Positions 9,930-22,091 of a stretch of 64,000 nucleotides of DNA are shown piece by piece. Where the stretch lies: NCBI GenBank assembly GCA_033060915.1, contig CM065389.1, positions 21,538,501 through 21,602,500 of the forward strand. Reading direction: 5' to 3'. The position numbers and the translations under genes were made by a program. Numbering within the stretch: the first letter of the stretch is position 1; each line of letters starts with the position of its first letter. The stretch is from Euryodendron excelsum (Eukaryota; Streptophyta; Magnoliopsida; Ericales; Pentaphylacaceae). Below the pieces are notes generated by a model. It was not told the origin of the DNA and did not search any database. It saw only the letters and a list, made by a program, of their open reading frames with translations.

Positions 9930-11013
9930 AACTATTTTTGTACAATACTCTCTCCTTCTGTCTCTCTTGTAAAATAAGGAACAAGGAATGGGACAGAATA
10001 TAAAAAAAGAGCTAAAGTCGCCCCGCAGCCATCTAGTAAGCTCAACCAAGATCATCTTTAGCACCAGCACCACCGAAAGTGTCCTTAGGAGTCTCACCAG
10101 AAGCCTCCCATCAAGCAACTCCACTATACACCTCCTCCTCAAAGGCCCTAGCATGAGTAGCCTCAGCATCAACCCTAACACGAGCCTCCTCCTCAGCCGC
10201 CTTAGCATGGGCATCATCAGACTCAACTCCAGCAAGGCCAGTCTCACCATTCACAGCCTTTCCAAGGGTAGTATTGCCAGTAGCTTTGCCAGGGGCAACA
10301 TCTACAACAGACTCATCTGGGGCATCCTCACCAACAACTCAAGTAGGGGCATCCTGTCTCGTAGCTCTGGAGTCCACCTCTCCAGTAGCCTGGCCCACTC
10401 CCCTTGTCCCCGCATCACTAGCAATATGAGTCGGGGCACCTCTCAAAGGGCTCATGTTAATAGCAACATCACCTTTGCCACCTGATCTTTCATTGCCCGG
10501 ACTACCACTCAGGGTCCGCAGTATATCAGACATGCTAATTATAATCCCCGGACTAGATACAGGTGGCTGCCCGTAGATTTCCTATGAACAAAAGGAAGGG
10601 AACTCAGTAAAGAAAGCAAATAGAAAGGGAGCAAAAAGTTACCAGCTCGCAGTGCTGTCACCTCCATCCAACTCTCTCAATGCGTATGCTCCAACTCGAC
10701 AATCCTAGTTTAGAGGATGTCCATATCTTCTTGGACCTCTACCTCCATATCCTGCCTGGCTATGGCCCTGACACGTTACAGATTGAACTCAATCACCTGA
10801 GCAAACTAGTCATCCCTGTTAGCCCGTACCTCAAGAGAATTGGTCCTCTTCTTATTTTGAGCAGCTCTCGTCACCACTAACTCAGGCCCCAATCATGCCA
10901 CCTCAGCCCTGGACTTGGCCAATACTGCTCTAACATCTCCATCAACCTGATGATCCAGCCAATACTAGATAACCTCTAAACTCACTAATAGGCCACCCAC
11001 TACTTGGTACATG
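9930..11013 (-). pseudogene. Decayed coding sequence, coiled-coil and acidic C-terminal part
   Basis: On the minus strand from about 11013 towards 9950, a reading frame broken by several stops gives a Lys/Arg/Glu/Gln-rich, coiled-coil-like stretch (containing RAVLAKSRAEVA and ARQDMEVEVQEDMDIL). It is followed by a Gly/Ser/Asp/Ala-rich tail, then a run with AKAAEEEARVRVDAEA. Most stops are TAG or TGA where CAG or CGA would fit, the signature of C-to-T decay. I do not recognise a catalytic domain. The layout (low-complexity head, globular part, coiled coil, acidic tail) fits plant extra retrotransposon ORFs and plant mobile-domain-type proteins. It may be the 3' half of the sequence at 33860-35290, separated by the C and Tekay-like insertions. 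The plus-strand frame at 9988-10485 is its shadow. Confidence 0.45.
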
Positions 11014-11018
11014 GCAAT
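11014..11018 (+). repeat. Target-site duplication of solo LTR C (left copy)
   Basis: GCAAT here and GCAGT at 30409-30413 match at four of five bases and exactly flank LTR C, once the nested element D is removed. Confidence 0.7.
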
Positions 11019-12452
11019 TGTAAGCACTCCATTTTTGCCTGCTCGGCAGTCTCCAATCCGTTCAGACTTGTATTCAAGTCGATATGAACATATTTTGAGT
11101 CAACTCAATTTTTCAAGTCTAATCTAGTCAATCCATCGCTTCGTGGGACTTTTGGGCCTAAATAGAGGCAAAATGACCAAAATGCTCTTGGGGGCATTGT
11201 GCGGTCCAATTCCAATAGGCACGTCTTTTTGAAGACGGTAAGTCCCTTTTCTAATTCCAATTTCAATTCTAATTAAATTCGACACACCTTTCGAGAAAGT
11301 TGATTCCTCAAGGTGGTAAGACCCTCCAATCTGGCATGTTTCTGAGTAAACTCTTCGGAATAGTAAATCCCTTCAAACCTGTCTACCGGGACGAGACCCC
11401 AAGTCCCCTAGATGGTAGAACGGTCCACCTTTAGCGCCTGCTAGCTCGCCAATGCAGAAATGTCCATTTCGGCACGCCTTTCGAGAAAGTTGATTCTTTA
11501 GGCGCTAAGTCCATTTAGCAGCTTCCCGAGATCAAGCAGTCTCGAGAATGATCGTGAACCGTTAGAGTAACGGAAGTACTCGTAAACATCGCAACCGTCA
11601 GAGTAGCAGAAATACTCGTAAACAGGTCGATATAGGGAATTGCCAACAAACCCCTATATCACGGGACTGCCATCAGAGTGGCAGAAACACTCAAAACCCA
11701 GGTCAACACTGGTGCCTGCTTGCCCACTTCGGTGAAAAATGATCAAACTGCCCTTATGGTCATTTCCGGCACATTTCTCGAGAAAGTACCTAAGTCCTCA
11801 AAACGGTAATTCCACCTTTTCAAGATCGTCCCAAAGATGATCCGGCATGATTAGGTGCCTTCTAGTCAGTTTTGGGCCAATTCTGAGACTTTCTGGTCAA
11901 GCTGACCATTTTGCCCCTAGGCATCCGAACGCCCTGGGAAACACACCGGCTCTGGGTGTCAAACCGGTAACCTTCCGAGAATGCTTCTTATAGTATTCTC
12001 GACCTTCCATTATTTTTTTGGATCATTCCGAGTCAATTCTGGCAAACCCGGTGCAAAATGACCGTTTTACCCCTGGTGGGTCGGTCGCCTCTTTTAGCCA
12101 CACCGACTCTGGATATAAAATTGGTAACCTTTGGGAATATTCTAAATAATGTTTTCAAATCTTCAGTCTTCTTCCGGGACTTTATGAGTCCATCCCGGCA
12201 GCTTTCCGGCTCAATTGACCGTTTTGCTCTTAATGGTCCGGTCAACCCTTCCAACACATCTTGACATCACTCTTCAAGTCTACTACCTCCGGGAAACTAT
12301 TCTAAGTGTTCCTGTCCATTTTGGCTTGCCGGGTCATTCCTGGCCCTTTCAAATCATTTCAAGACCTTTTGAAGTCACTCCTGGTGAAGCCAAGCTAAAA
12401 ATTGCATGGTAGTCACTAGTACAGGCGCCCAAATCTTCTGAAGATACATCGC
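11019..12452 (+). mobile_element. Solo LTR C, left piece
   Basis: Starts with TGTAAGCACT and follows LTR B block by block (U3, the GAAGACGGTAAGTCCC block, the ~155-bp repeats) up to 'gaagatacatcgc' at 12452, where element D is inserted. In B the uninterrupted text is 'gatacgttgcttgccgacc'; in C it resumes as 'gttgcttgccacc' at 27012. Confidence 0.9.
12448..12452 (+). repeat. Target-site duplication of element D (left copy)
   Basis: ATCGC here against GTTGC at 27012-27016. Three of five match and both differences are transitions. Comparison with the uninterrupted LTR B supports the duplication even though it has decayed. Confidence 0.6.
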
Positions 12453-13236
12453 TGTAAGTACCTAATTTTTGCCCGCTCGGTAATCTCCGGCTCGACTGGG
12501 CTCACTTTTACACATCACACGAATATCTAGACTCTAACCTACCTTCTAAACTTGAATTTAGTTCACCAGTTGCTTCTTGGGCTTATAAGGCCCACTTGAA
12601 GCTAAATGACCATTTTGGCCTTAGGCATCCGAGTGCCCCGGGAACCACACCAGCCCTGGGTATCAAACCTGTAGCCTCTCGAGAATGCTCCTTATAGTAT
12701 TCTTGGCCTTCCTTTATCTTTTTGGATCATTCCGAGTCAATTCCGGCAAACCTAGTGTAAAATGACCGTTTTGCCCCTGGTGAGCCAGTTGCCTTTTCTA
12801 ACCACACCGGCTCTGGGTATCAAACTGGTAGCCTTTGGGAACATTCTAAATAATGTTTTCAAATCTCGAGTCTCCTTTTGGGACATTCTGAGTCCGTCCT
12901 GGCAGCTTTCCAGCCTGGTTGACCGTTTTGCCCCTAATGGCCCAGTCAACCCTTCTAACAAATCTCGTCATCATCTTTCAAGTCGTTTGTCCATGAGACA
13001 TTATTCTAAGGGTTCCTGTCCCTTTCTGGCTCTCCGGGTCATTCCCGGCCCCTTCAATTCATCCTCGGACCTTCCGGAGTCACTCCTAGTGAAGTCAGGA
13101 TAAAAATTACATGCTAGTCACTAGTACAGGCGCACAAATCTTCTAAAGATACGTTGCTTGCTGACCTTAAATATTTCCCAAATGGCTGGAGCCACTATTA
13201 GTGGCACCAAGCCAAAAAATGGCCTGGCGCTACTAT

Positions 13237-13320
13237 GGCGCCAGTGTAATTTTTGGCCTGGCGCTACTGCAACAGGCGCCAGTGTAATTTTTGGCCTGGC
13301 GCTACTGCAACAGGCGCCAG
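13237..13320 (+). repeat. 38-bp promoter-proximal tandem repeat in D 5' LTR
   Basis: GGCGCCAG recurs at 13237, 13275 and 13313 with 38-bp spacing, each copy followed by 'tgtaatttttggcctggcgc' or by the TATA region. The array ends just before the TATA box. The 3' LTR (about 23880-23945) has fewer copies, which explains most of the LTR length difference. Confidence 0.8.
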
Positions 13321-13334
13321 TGCATTCCTCTCTC

Positions 13335-13342
13335 TATAAATA
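13335..13342 (+). promoter_or_regulatory. TATA box of D 5' LTR
   Basis: TATAAATA follows a CTCTCTC stretch and directly follows the 38-bp repeat array. The matching box in the 3' LTR is at 23958-23965. Confidence 0.75.
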
Positions 13343-16300
13343 GAGAGCCTCTTCCAGCGTGAAAAAGGTTCACAAACTCAGTCTGAAAACCCTAATATTC
13401 GATATACAGAGCTTATAGCCTCCCTAAACCTTAGCTTCTCTAGGTTTTTCAAACCCTAGCCTCCTATACACTAATACACACTCCTATACACTTACACACT
13501 AGCCTCCGACCCTCCATTGAATACTTGGATTGCTGCAATTACGAAGCTTTGAAAATCGAAGACAAACCCTCGAAGACTAAAGTGAAGCGAATACTGAAGA
13601 AAAGTAAGGCGTGTAAAGGCAAGCGAAATAAACAAGACATACTGTAGGTTTTCCCTTTAAGTTTTTGCACTTCCCTCTCTCTCTTCTCCTTCCTAACCCA
13701 CTTGGGTTTTCTCTATTTTAATCCCCCATATTCTTCTCCCCTTTCTTTGCATGCTTGGAACAAGGGGATTCTTTATCCATATATAGGATTAGACTATTGG
13801 AGGGTCACTGTGTCGGGGGCTTTCTTTTAGTCTAACCGGAGACCACGTGGGTTCGGTCCCCTTGATTATGTGGTGAAGCCTTAACCTTGTATGTTCACAA
13901 CCCCATTGTGCATATCATTATTTTGCATTCTACCAAAAATTGTTTTCAAACTCGTTTTCAAAGCGTGCATTAAACTTGTTTTCAAAATTACATTAAAATC
14001 TCCTTTTTCAAAACTTGTTTTCAAAATTACATCAAAATCTCCTTTTTCAAAACTTGTTTTCAAAATCACAACCCTACGGTGATTCTAGCCTTTCCATGGC
14101 TAGGGTTGCTTTAGGAAAGTGTTACATTTAAAGTGACATTCATGGTCTATATTTTCAAATCTTGTTATTTTCAAAACCACTATCCTAAAGTGGTTCTAGC
14201 CCTCTTATGGTTAGAATCGCTTTGGAAAAGTGAGATATTTTATATACATTCCAAAATCTCTTCTAAAAATCTCCTCTTAAAAATCACTTTTCCAACATGC
14301 TTTTTGTAAACTTTCTTTAAATTCCTTTCCAAAATTGTTTTTTAAACACTCTCTCCAAAAATTTATTTTCCAAAACTTCTCTTTTCAAACTCCTTCCCAA
14401 AACACTCTCCTTAAAATTCGCTTTCCTAAAATCTCTTTCCTAAAAGTTTCTTCCAAAATTTTGTTTCCAAAACTCTCTCAAAGTTTTACTTTCCAAAAAC
14501 TTTATTCCTAAAACTTTTCTCAAATTCACTTTCTAAAAACTCTTCACTAGGATTTCTTTCCAAAAACTCTCTTTTTTCAAAATTCACTTTCTAGAAACTC
14601 CTCTCTAGGATTTCCTTCCAAAAATCTTTGTTTCCAAAAACTCACTTTCCAAAAATTCTTTTTCTTGGTGCCCATGTCAAGCCCTAGAACCATAATTAGG
14701 AAACCCTACCATTCCTTCCCAAAAATATGATTTTCAAACTTACCTTAAAACTTAGGCTTCCAAAATCTCCCTTTTCATATCCAAACTATACATATTTTCT
14801 ACATCAAAACTATAGTCTTCCAAATTTAGGGTTTCTAATACTTCTCTTTCCAAATTCATGCAAAATCCAATCTTCCCTTTAGGTAACTAACCTAATCTTC
14901 CCATTTAGGAAACTAAATCCTATCCTCCGTTTTTTAAAATTAAATCAAACCTTCTCTTTTAGAAACAAAATCTAATCCTTTGTTTTAGGAAATAGGAATC
15001 TTAACATTTCTTAGTCCAAATCTTTCCCAATTCAAATCTTTCCTAATCTTCTACTTTCCTAAATCTTAAATTTCCAAAACTTGAACTTAAAAATTTTTTC
15101 TAAATTTTAAAACTCAACTTCTACATCTTTCTTAATTCAACCCTTTCTTAATTCCATCCATTTCCAAATCTTAACTTTCCAAATCCAAATCTTCAAATCT
15201 TTCTTAAAGTTCAAATCTTTCCAAAACTCTAAACTTTCTCAAACTTTGAATCTTTCTAAAATTCTAAACTTCAAATCTTTCCAAATCTAAAATCTTCCTA
15301 ATTCGAAACTTTCTTAATCCAACACTTTCCTAAATTGAACCTTTCCTAATTCGAACCCTTCAAAAATCTAATTTTTCCTAATCTTCCAAGTCCAACATTC
15401 GAGTCAAATCTTTCTTAGATATCAAGTCTTTCTTAAATCCTATCTTCCTAAGTCTAGGTTTTTTAAACTTCAGTCTTTCCAAATCATTTTCCTAATCCTT
15501 CAATTCCAATTTCCAATTTCCCATCCTCTAAGTTCAAATCAAACTCTTTTTCGAATCCAATCTACTATTTTCCATCGGACTCTTGTCCGAACTACGATTG
15601 ACATGATTCCTCCAAAAGGATACATAGGCAACCCTCATGGGTGTGGTCACAACCTTTTTCAAATCTCCAATTCCATAACTGCTTTTCAATTTCCAATTCT
15701 ATATTCTATTTTTAACTTCTAACTCTAAAAATCTATTTTTAATCCTCAATTTCAATATCTAAATTTTCTTTCCAATTTCAAACTTTAATTCTTCTTTTCT
15801 AAATCTATTTTCTAACTCTCTTTTTCTTGCATTTGCATATCATGCATCATGTCTTTTCAAAATTGTTTTCTAAAGTAAATAAGATTGGACATTTGTTAGT
15901 TGAAGACTCTCATAGGTGAATTTACGATAAATATACATGTAGGTACCACAAGGGCGGGGTAGGGTGATGGCTTAGTGCGTCTTCCCTACACGTAACCAAG
16001 CTCCGAACCTAGAATCACTGATTTCAAAGATAAAAAATGGAGTTATTTTTCAAAAAGGGCTTGAGTTATTTTTCAAAGGTTGCTAAATAACCTGTTTTCT
16101 TAAAAATCCTCTCTTGAGGTAGTATTTTCAAAGTAGTTTTCAAAAACCCTAAGTGTAGTCTTCGGATTATACTTAATTTTTAGGTGACTTAACTCACCTT
16201 AATCAAGTTAGGTGGCAACTCTAAATGTTTTTCAAAAGCCCTTTATTCAAATCTATTTTCAATTCAAACCCAGTCGCACTCATTCTTCTAGGAGGGTGAG

Positions 16301-16375
16301 TTCTAACGAGAGAGTACAATATTTTTTCCACTTGTGTGTGTATTCCTCAAGTGCGAAAAATCTAGGCGCGACAGC

Positions 16376-16394
16376 TGGCGACTCTACTGGGGAA
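16376..16394 (+). other. Primer-binding site of element D
   Basis: TGGCGACTCTACTGGGGAA starts two bases after the LTR end. This is the type of site described for plant Ogre/Tat elements, reported there as complementary to a tRNA-Arg. I am confident of the element type and less so of the exact tRNA. None of LTRs A, B or C is followed by this sequence, which supports D as the only full element of the four. Confidence 0.8.
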
Positions 16395-17875
16395 ACTTAG
16401 AGGGTTAAGCCGTAGTCATGTCTGTTTACCCTTCACCCATGTAGAATCTTCAATTAACTTGTTTAATCCTATTTACTTTAAATTTTCAAAACCGAATTTT
16501 CAAAAAAAAAAACATGCATTTATTCATATTATTTTGTATTAAGTTTGCCATCTACATACTAACTCTTGCATCTTTGTTTTGTAGGTACATATTGTGTTTA
16601 AATTTTATTAACTACCATGTATTGAATGTGATGAACAGGATAAATGAGAGTTGTTGGGCTCTTTCCTCCGATTTTAAAAATCACACACACACTGCATGTA
16701 CACCTGCATTCTGCATACTTGCATTATTACCCTGATGTGACTTTTTTAGTTAGAAAGGGGGAATGGTATATTGGTTGTGTGGAAGATGCTGTATCAGTTT
16801 CTTCGCCTATGGCCTCGTGATGGTTCCCTCGCTCGGATCACCAATCGATCATGGCACCACCTCGGGGAGTGGGCCTAGGTTTGAAGATCCGAGGACCAAG
16901 CCTTTTTAGGACGCATTAGTCAACCCTCAGCCTCATACTCATATAGACACCATGTATAGCCGAACCTCTGCCAGATTTAAGACACGTGCACCATTTTCCA
17001 AAACCATGGAGGAAAGGGTGACTGCTCTTACTTTCATTTATGCCTGTCTATTCCTGCTGTTATACTAACTGTATTCATATTGTTATAATGCCTGTCTAAC
17101 TGCTTATGCATGCACATTTACTTTGCTATTACATTCTCTCTTCTTATACTCTTTGCATACCAATGTTCATGCATTCAATATCCCATGTCAAGACAAGAGT
17201 TGCAAGTAACTCAAGTCACTGCATTTTCATGCATATGATCAACCTATTGAGAGTGACACCTAGTTCACTCTCCTTTACATTAGACCTACCCAAATCCTAA
17301 GGGTTCTCACGTAACCCTAAGGACTCATGGCATGCATCTCAATCCATTCCATAAGAGGGGCCCCAATCCCTCTATGCTCATGGAGATAGGGTTGTCAAGA
17401 AGACAAGGGGCAATCGATCAACAAGGTTTCTCAGCGACCTCCTCGACATTGAATCCAAGGAAGGCAAATCCAAAGACTCAAGAGTAGTTTAGGACTTCTT
17501 ATGTAAAATTAGATAGGTGGAACCCCCAAAGGACAATGTTCCCCCTCCCCCTATTAAAATGTATTTCATTTCTTTTGTATCTTAAACCCAAAGTTAAATG
17601 TATTTTCTTTATTTTTCGCGAATGAATGGATGGATGAATGTATGAATGGCCGAAGGTTCCCGCTTGACGGTAAAGTATCTGCATACAGGGGCAAATCCCC
17701 TATTTCCAAAAGTGTTCCGAACACATCATGATTAGTTTCCCTCTTGAGTAGGGGCATCCTTAGGGCATGCATTGCATAGAATTCTTAAAAAACCAAAAAC
17801 TAACTTGCGATTTATGTTGTTGTTTTTCTACTTCCTTCTGTTTCTTTCACAAAAATTACCCTACATTGAGTCAAC
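16395..17875 (+). other. Leader of element D between PBS and gag
   Basis: Untranslated leader. It contains scattered short frames but nothing like an upstream ORF of the kind seen in full Ogre elements. An 'aaaatgtatttcatttcttttgt' type T-rich stretch lies shortly before gag. No repeat array is seen. Confidence 0.55.
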
Positions 17876-19302
17876 ACTGCTCCCAAGAAAAGTCAACATC
17901 CATCTAGGGATCCCATTATCACTCGGCCAAGAGCATCACTTACGGCTGCCAATCCTGAGGAGTCACCCCAAGTCTTTCGAGAAGAGGTTAATGAAATGAG
18001 GGGTAAGATTGATGAGATGTTTAAGCTTCTCCAAACCTTGGCCATAAAGGATACTACTGCAATCCCATCATCATCCATGATTTCATCTAAGGACCCTGAA
18101 CCCGCCAACCCGAAGATCGTGCTTCAATCTGACAATGCTGAAAGGAACAAGGAAGATGCCAAAGAGATCAACACTGAAGAACAAGAAACTATGTTGCTTT
18201 CACATGCCGTACATAGGACTTCCCTAGATCCTCTCAGTTTGAAAATCCAAGGCTTAGAGGATTCACTGTGAAGTCTCCATGGCCATGACAGTTATGGGTC
18301 TACTTCCTACGATGAGCTCTGCTTCTTTCCAAATCACCCAAGACTTGCTAAGTTCAAAATGCCCGACTTCTAGAGGTATAACGGCACTGGTGACCCTATC
18401 GCTCATCTTCGCCTATATGCCTGGGCACTGAGTGGTTATGGCAACGATTCGAAACTCCTCATGCAACTGTTTCAACATAGTCTCACTGGGTCTGCTTTGC
18501 AGTGGTTTGCCCGTCTAGACCTAAGGAGGATCACCACCTGGATTGAGCTGGTCAACGCATTTAAAGCCCAATATCACCACAACATAGACCTCACTTCTGA
18601 CCGTTGTCCTTGATGGCAATCAGTAAAGGAGAGAAAGAAAGCTTCAAAAGCTATGCCCTTAGATGGAGAGAAGTAGTAGCACAAGTCAATCCCCCTTTAG
18701 AAGATAAGGAATATATTCAACTATTTGTACATACCTTCTCAGGCATATATTATGAAAAGCTCTGCACGAGTGTTGGGAGAAACTTTTCTGAGCTTATCAT
18801 GCAAGGGGAGATGATAGAAAATGGCCTAAAAACAGGAAGGATCGTTGACCCCTATGCTAAAGAAGTTTCTGCAAGCTTAGCAAGGAGGGTGCCCACAACA
18901 TCGGAAATGGGCCGAAAGGAGGGAGAAGTGTCTGCCATCTTGTCTACTCAACCACCGCAATGTCACCCCCAATACCAATCTCAGACCCCCGTGGCTACTC
19001 AAGCGCCTACTCCCGGGCCCAACATAACCCAACAACATCTCAACCCCAATAAGAAGGCTCATCGACCTTGCGCCTTTTCCCCTCTAACTTGCACCCAAAC
19101 AAAAGCTTATCATGACCTCTTATAAGCCAACCTTCTGACCCCCATACCCGCTCCACCATTGCCAAATCCTTTACCCCCTACTTTCAACCTGACTCTTGTT
19201 TGTGAGTACCATTCTGGAAGACAAGGGCGTGACACTGAGCATTGTCTCTTCTTGAAGCACAAGATACAAGATTTGATTGATGCTGGAGTCATCGCCACCT
19301 AG
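17876..19302 (+). pseudogene. gag: Broken gag of element D
   Basis: Gag forms the capsid-like particle that packages element RNA. An N-terminal acidic part is followed by a Retrotrans_gag-type domain: DLCFFPNHPRLAKFKMPDF near 18313-18370, then QLFQHSLTGSALQWF near 18463-18510, then ESFKSYALRWREVVAQVNPP near 18633-18690 and ELIMQGEMIENGLKTGRI near 18790. A C-terminal CEYHSG...GRDTEHC motif (about 19201-19245) resembles the zinc-knuckle-like end of Tat/Ogre gag. It is broken by stops near 18269, 18373, 19123 and 19300 and by a frameshift near 18612. The start is not certain because the N-terminal part has stops as well. No pol follows. Confidence 0.85.
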
Positions 19303-19789
19303 GGGAGGAACCACGCGATGAAGCATAGAAGAAATTGGTGTGATTCCGGGACCTCTCTGGAGGGGTTTTTTCAAAGTGCAATGAAAAGGGAAGTTTCTAC
19401 AAAATTCGTCTATTTTCTTTTCGTCTCTCTATTTCTCGCATATCTTCTTTAAATAAACATTGCATGTCATGTAATTGTACTTTTAAATAAAAATAGGTAG
19501 TTCCCAATTTATCCCTTTTGTCTCATACTCTTGTGGACGATTGTTGCATTTAAGGATTCTTTCCTATTCAGTAATGACTTGACTTGAAGGGTAGGATAGC
19601 ATGGGCAACCCATTTATAAGGGGTTAAAACCTTCAAGAGACAAAGAGAGAATGAGAGATAGGAGGAGGACAGTGTCAATAGAGAAGTGTAGAGTTTATTG
19701 AAAAGGCGAGACTTGCATGATATCCTAGCTAGGCGATGGGCAGCCGAGTACTCAAAATGATGAGAAGCCATTGTTCTATTTATCCTAAA

Positions 19790-20300
19790 TAAACACTATC
19801 CTTTGCTCCGCCCACTAGAGCCGTCAGTGAGCTCTTGTTAGAGATCCCCAAACCTATAACCATCCCCCACATTAGGGTAAGCACAGAATAGTTGATTTGA
19901 TAGAACATGTAGGGGTTCATTGACAGAAACACATCATCCCTAGAAATATTGTCTAAATTTTGTACTAAGGCTTTATGGACTAAGCAATTCGATTTGAAAT
20001 GATTAGAAGCCCTCAATTCTGCTACCATACACAAAAATATCCTCTTTGCTTAACCTACTAGTGCCTCATAGGAAAGCGAAAGATTTCTTGTCTACCTTGA
20101 TCCAAAACCATCCCCCTACACTGGGGCAAGCAGATATTTGAAGACTTGTTCGTCGTTCATCAGGTGGAAGTAACATGAAGGTTCTATGGGTCAAGCAATC
20201 TGATTTAAAAGGAAAGGATGCTCTCATTTCACTTCCTATACAGTTAAAAGCAACCTTTGTCGAACCTATTGAGCCGGTTACCTTTCTTTTCCAGAAAACA
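19790..20300 (+). repeat. ~210-240-bp degenerate tandem repeat in D 3' UTR
   Basis: Three diverged units share 'ctttgct...cctactagagcc' and 'aaaccatcccccacactagggcaagcaga'-like phrases, near 19801, 20043 and 20250. The first unit has its reverse complement in E near 63660-63800. Confidence 0.55.
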
Positions 20301-20679
20301 CCCCAACCTAGGGATCATCATCCATAATGAGTTAAATCAAAATGCAAAGGAAGGGATTTGAGAAAAAGAAGTTGTAGAAATTTTCATCTCGTCAAAATCA
20401 ACAAGAAAGGAAAAAAAAAAAGAAAAAAAAAGAGAAGCATATCAGAAGAAAGACCGAAAAAGAATCATGTTTTGTTATCTTGAAAAGCATATAAAACCGG
20501 AAGTCAGAAAAAAAAAAAAAGAGAAAAACAAAAAGGGGCAAATGTCAGACTTAGAAGGTCAAAAGTTACAGGAAAGTTCAACTCCTTTTATAAAAGAGGA
20601 AATTCAGAGGTGATCCTGGGTAACAAAGCCACCAAATAGAAATACTAGGTTTTAGCCTTTACCCTTTCTTGTAAAAACC

Positions 20680-21165
20680 CAAAAACCATAGCCTACATGA
20701 CAACCCTACTAAAGTCCTCCCCAATTGAAAAAGGATTGTCTGATCTAGATGAGCCAGACGTGTTGTCAAAGCTAAAGGGGGAAATCAGGGGACCAAACCC
20801 TACTGGAGGACAAACCAAGGATGGTGTGGATCTAAACCCTGCCGACAACAACATCGAATTTGAGCCTACATATCCTGTTCATTCATAAACCCCTTAACCT
20901 AGCCTACGTTAGGGTCCAAATTGAAGTCCTCTCTGATCAAAAAAAATTGCTTAGTCTAAATAAGCCTGAACAATACCAAGACGACTAGGATGAGAAAAGA
21001 GCATTGGAAGAGAATGCAAGGGGCAATCTCATGCTCCAAGGTGTGCTCAGATGGTTTGGTTTAGACAACCCACTAAGAGAAGATCTTTGAGCCTAAATAT
21101 CCCTTCGTTTCTTATAACCTCTGAACCTAGACTATATTACGGTCCTAAAAGAAGTCTTCTCGAAT
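20680..21165 (+). repeat. ~220-bp degenerate tandem repeat in D 3' UTR
   Basis: Phrases like 'aacctagcctacgttagggtc' followed by 'gaagtcctctc' occur near 20685, 20898 and 21126, spaced about 215-225 bp. Two related units occur in E on the minus strand near 62845 and 63085. Confidence 0.55.
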
Positions 21166-21544
21166 TGAGGACTTAGCTGTTTATCGCTCTGTGAAGGGCA
21201 TGCAAGTTGTCGCTCGAGCCATGATGGCATTTTGGAGATCTGAGAGAGAAAACCAAGTGAGATCAGAAAAACCCCAAACAGCAACCCGGTAGAAAGTAGG
21301 GATAGGATAGCAAACCAAAAGGTCAAAATCCTTGGAGAACGGTGTAAATGCTATCACACCCCGATATGAATGGGACAAAACTGAATGGGGCAGAATCCTG
21401 AAAAGGAAATAAAATCTTGAGAGTATGGGCCCTGGGGCAATCCTGGGGCATTCTTTGTAAATAGCTTATATACATGTAGTACTGATGCATTCATGACATT
21501 TATAACCTGTACATCCATTTAGATTCTTATGTAGTTTGTATCTA

Positions 21545-21860
21545 TTCATGCATTCAACTACATTCCTATATGAACATGTTCATTCGTAAGGAAGTAGGTC
21601 ATGCATTTAATTCAATTCTTACATAAATTTGTGCATTTATCACAAAAAAAGGGACATTGCATTCAATTCCATTCTTATATGTGCATTATCCAAAAGTATA
21701 ACATGCATTCAATTCCACTTCTACATGAACCTGTACAGTTATAAAAAGTAGGACACGCATTCAATTCAATTCTTATCTAAACTATGCGCATTCATAAAAA
21801 TAGATCATGTATTTAATCCCATGCACATTCATGAAAAAATATGACACGCATTCACCCTTT
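21545..21860 (+). repeat. ~55-bp tandem repeat in D 3' UTR
   Basis: About six diverged units of 'catgcattcaattccattc...atgaacatgtgcattcataaaa' spaced roughly 50-57 bp. A shorter relative is present on E's minus strand at about 62290-62450. Confidence 0.65.
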
Positions 21861-22091
21861 ACTAGGGCATTCTTAGATTATTTTTGCACAAAAACTCATT
21901 CTTTGTCTTTCTTTCTCTCTCAAATAGGGAACAAGGAACAAGGAAAAGTACCAAATGGAGCTAAAAAGCCACCATGCGATCAAGTAACCTCAGACATCTC
22001 TAACACTGGCATACACCTCAGAAAGTTCAGACTTTCCTGGTCGACAAAAAGTAAAGAATGGGGCAATGGCCCACCCTCGACCTCCCTAATC

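Larger units (their letters stand above)
12453..16373 (+). mobile_element. 5' LTR of element D (3,921 bp)
   Basis: Starts with TGTAAGTACC and ends with GGCGCGACA. It contains the U3 repeats, a 38-bp promoter-proximal repeat in three copies, a TATA box (13335-13342), AAACCCTA leader repeats, two stem-loops (14072-14115 and 14183-14225) and the G-poor tract. It differs from the 3' LTR by scattered substitutions and by repeat number; sampled stretches look about 85-95% identical by eye, so the insertion is not recent. Confidence 0.92.

Noticed and set aside
9988..10485. 165-codon plus-strand frame rich in Ser
   Set aside because: It is the shadow of the minus-strand decayed coding sequence, whose codons and coiled-coil pattern make better sense.
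10582..10642. 61-bp intron on the minus strand (GTAACT to TTCATAG)
   Set aside because: Splicing would not join the two coding frames in phase. With the gene already decayed, the call cannot be supported.
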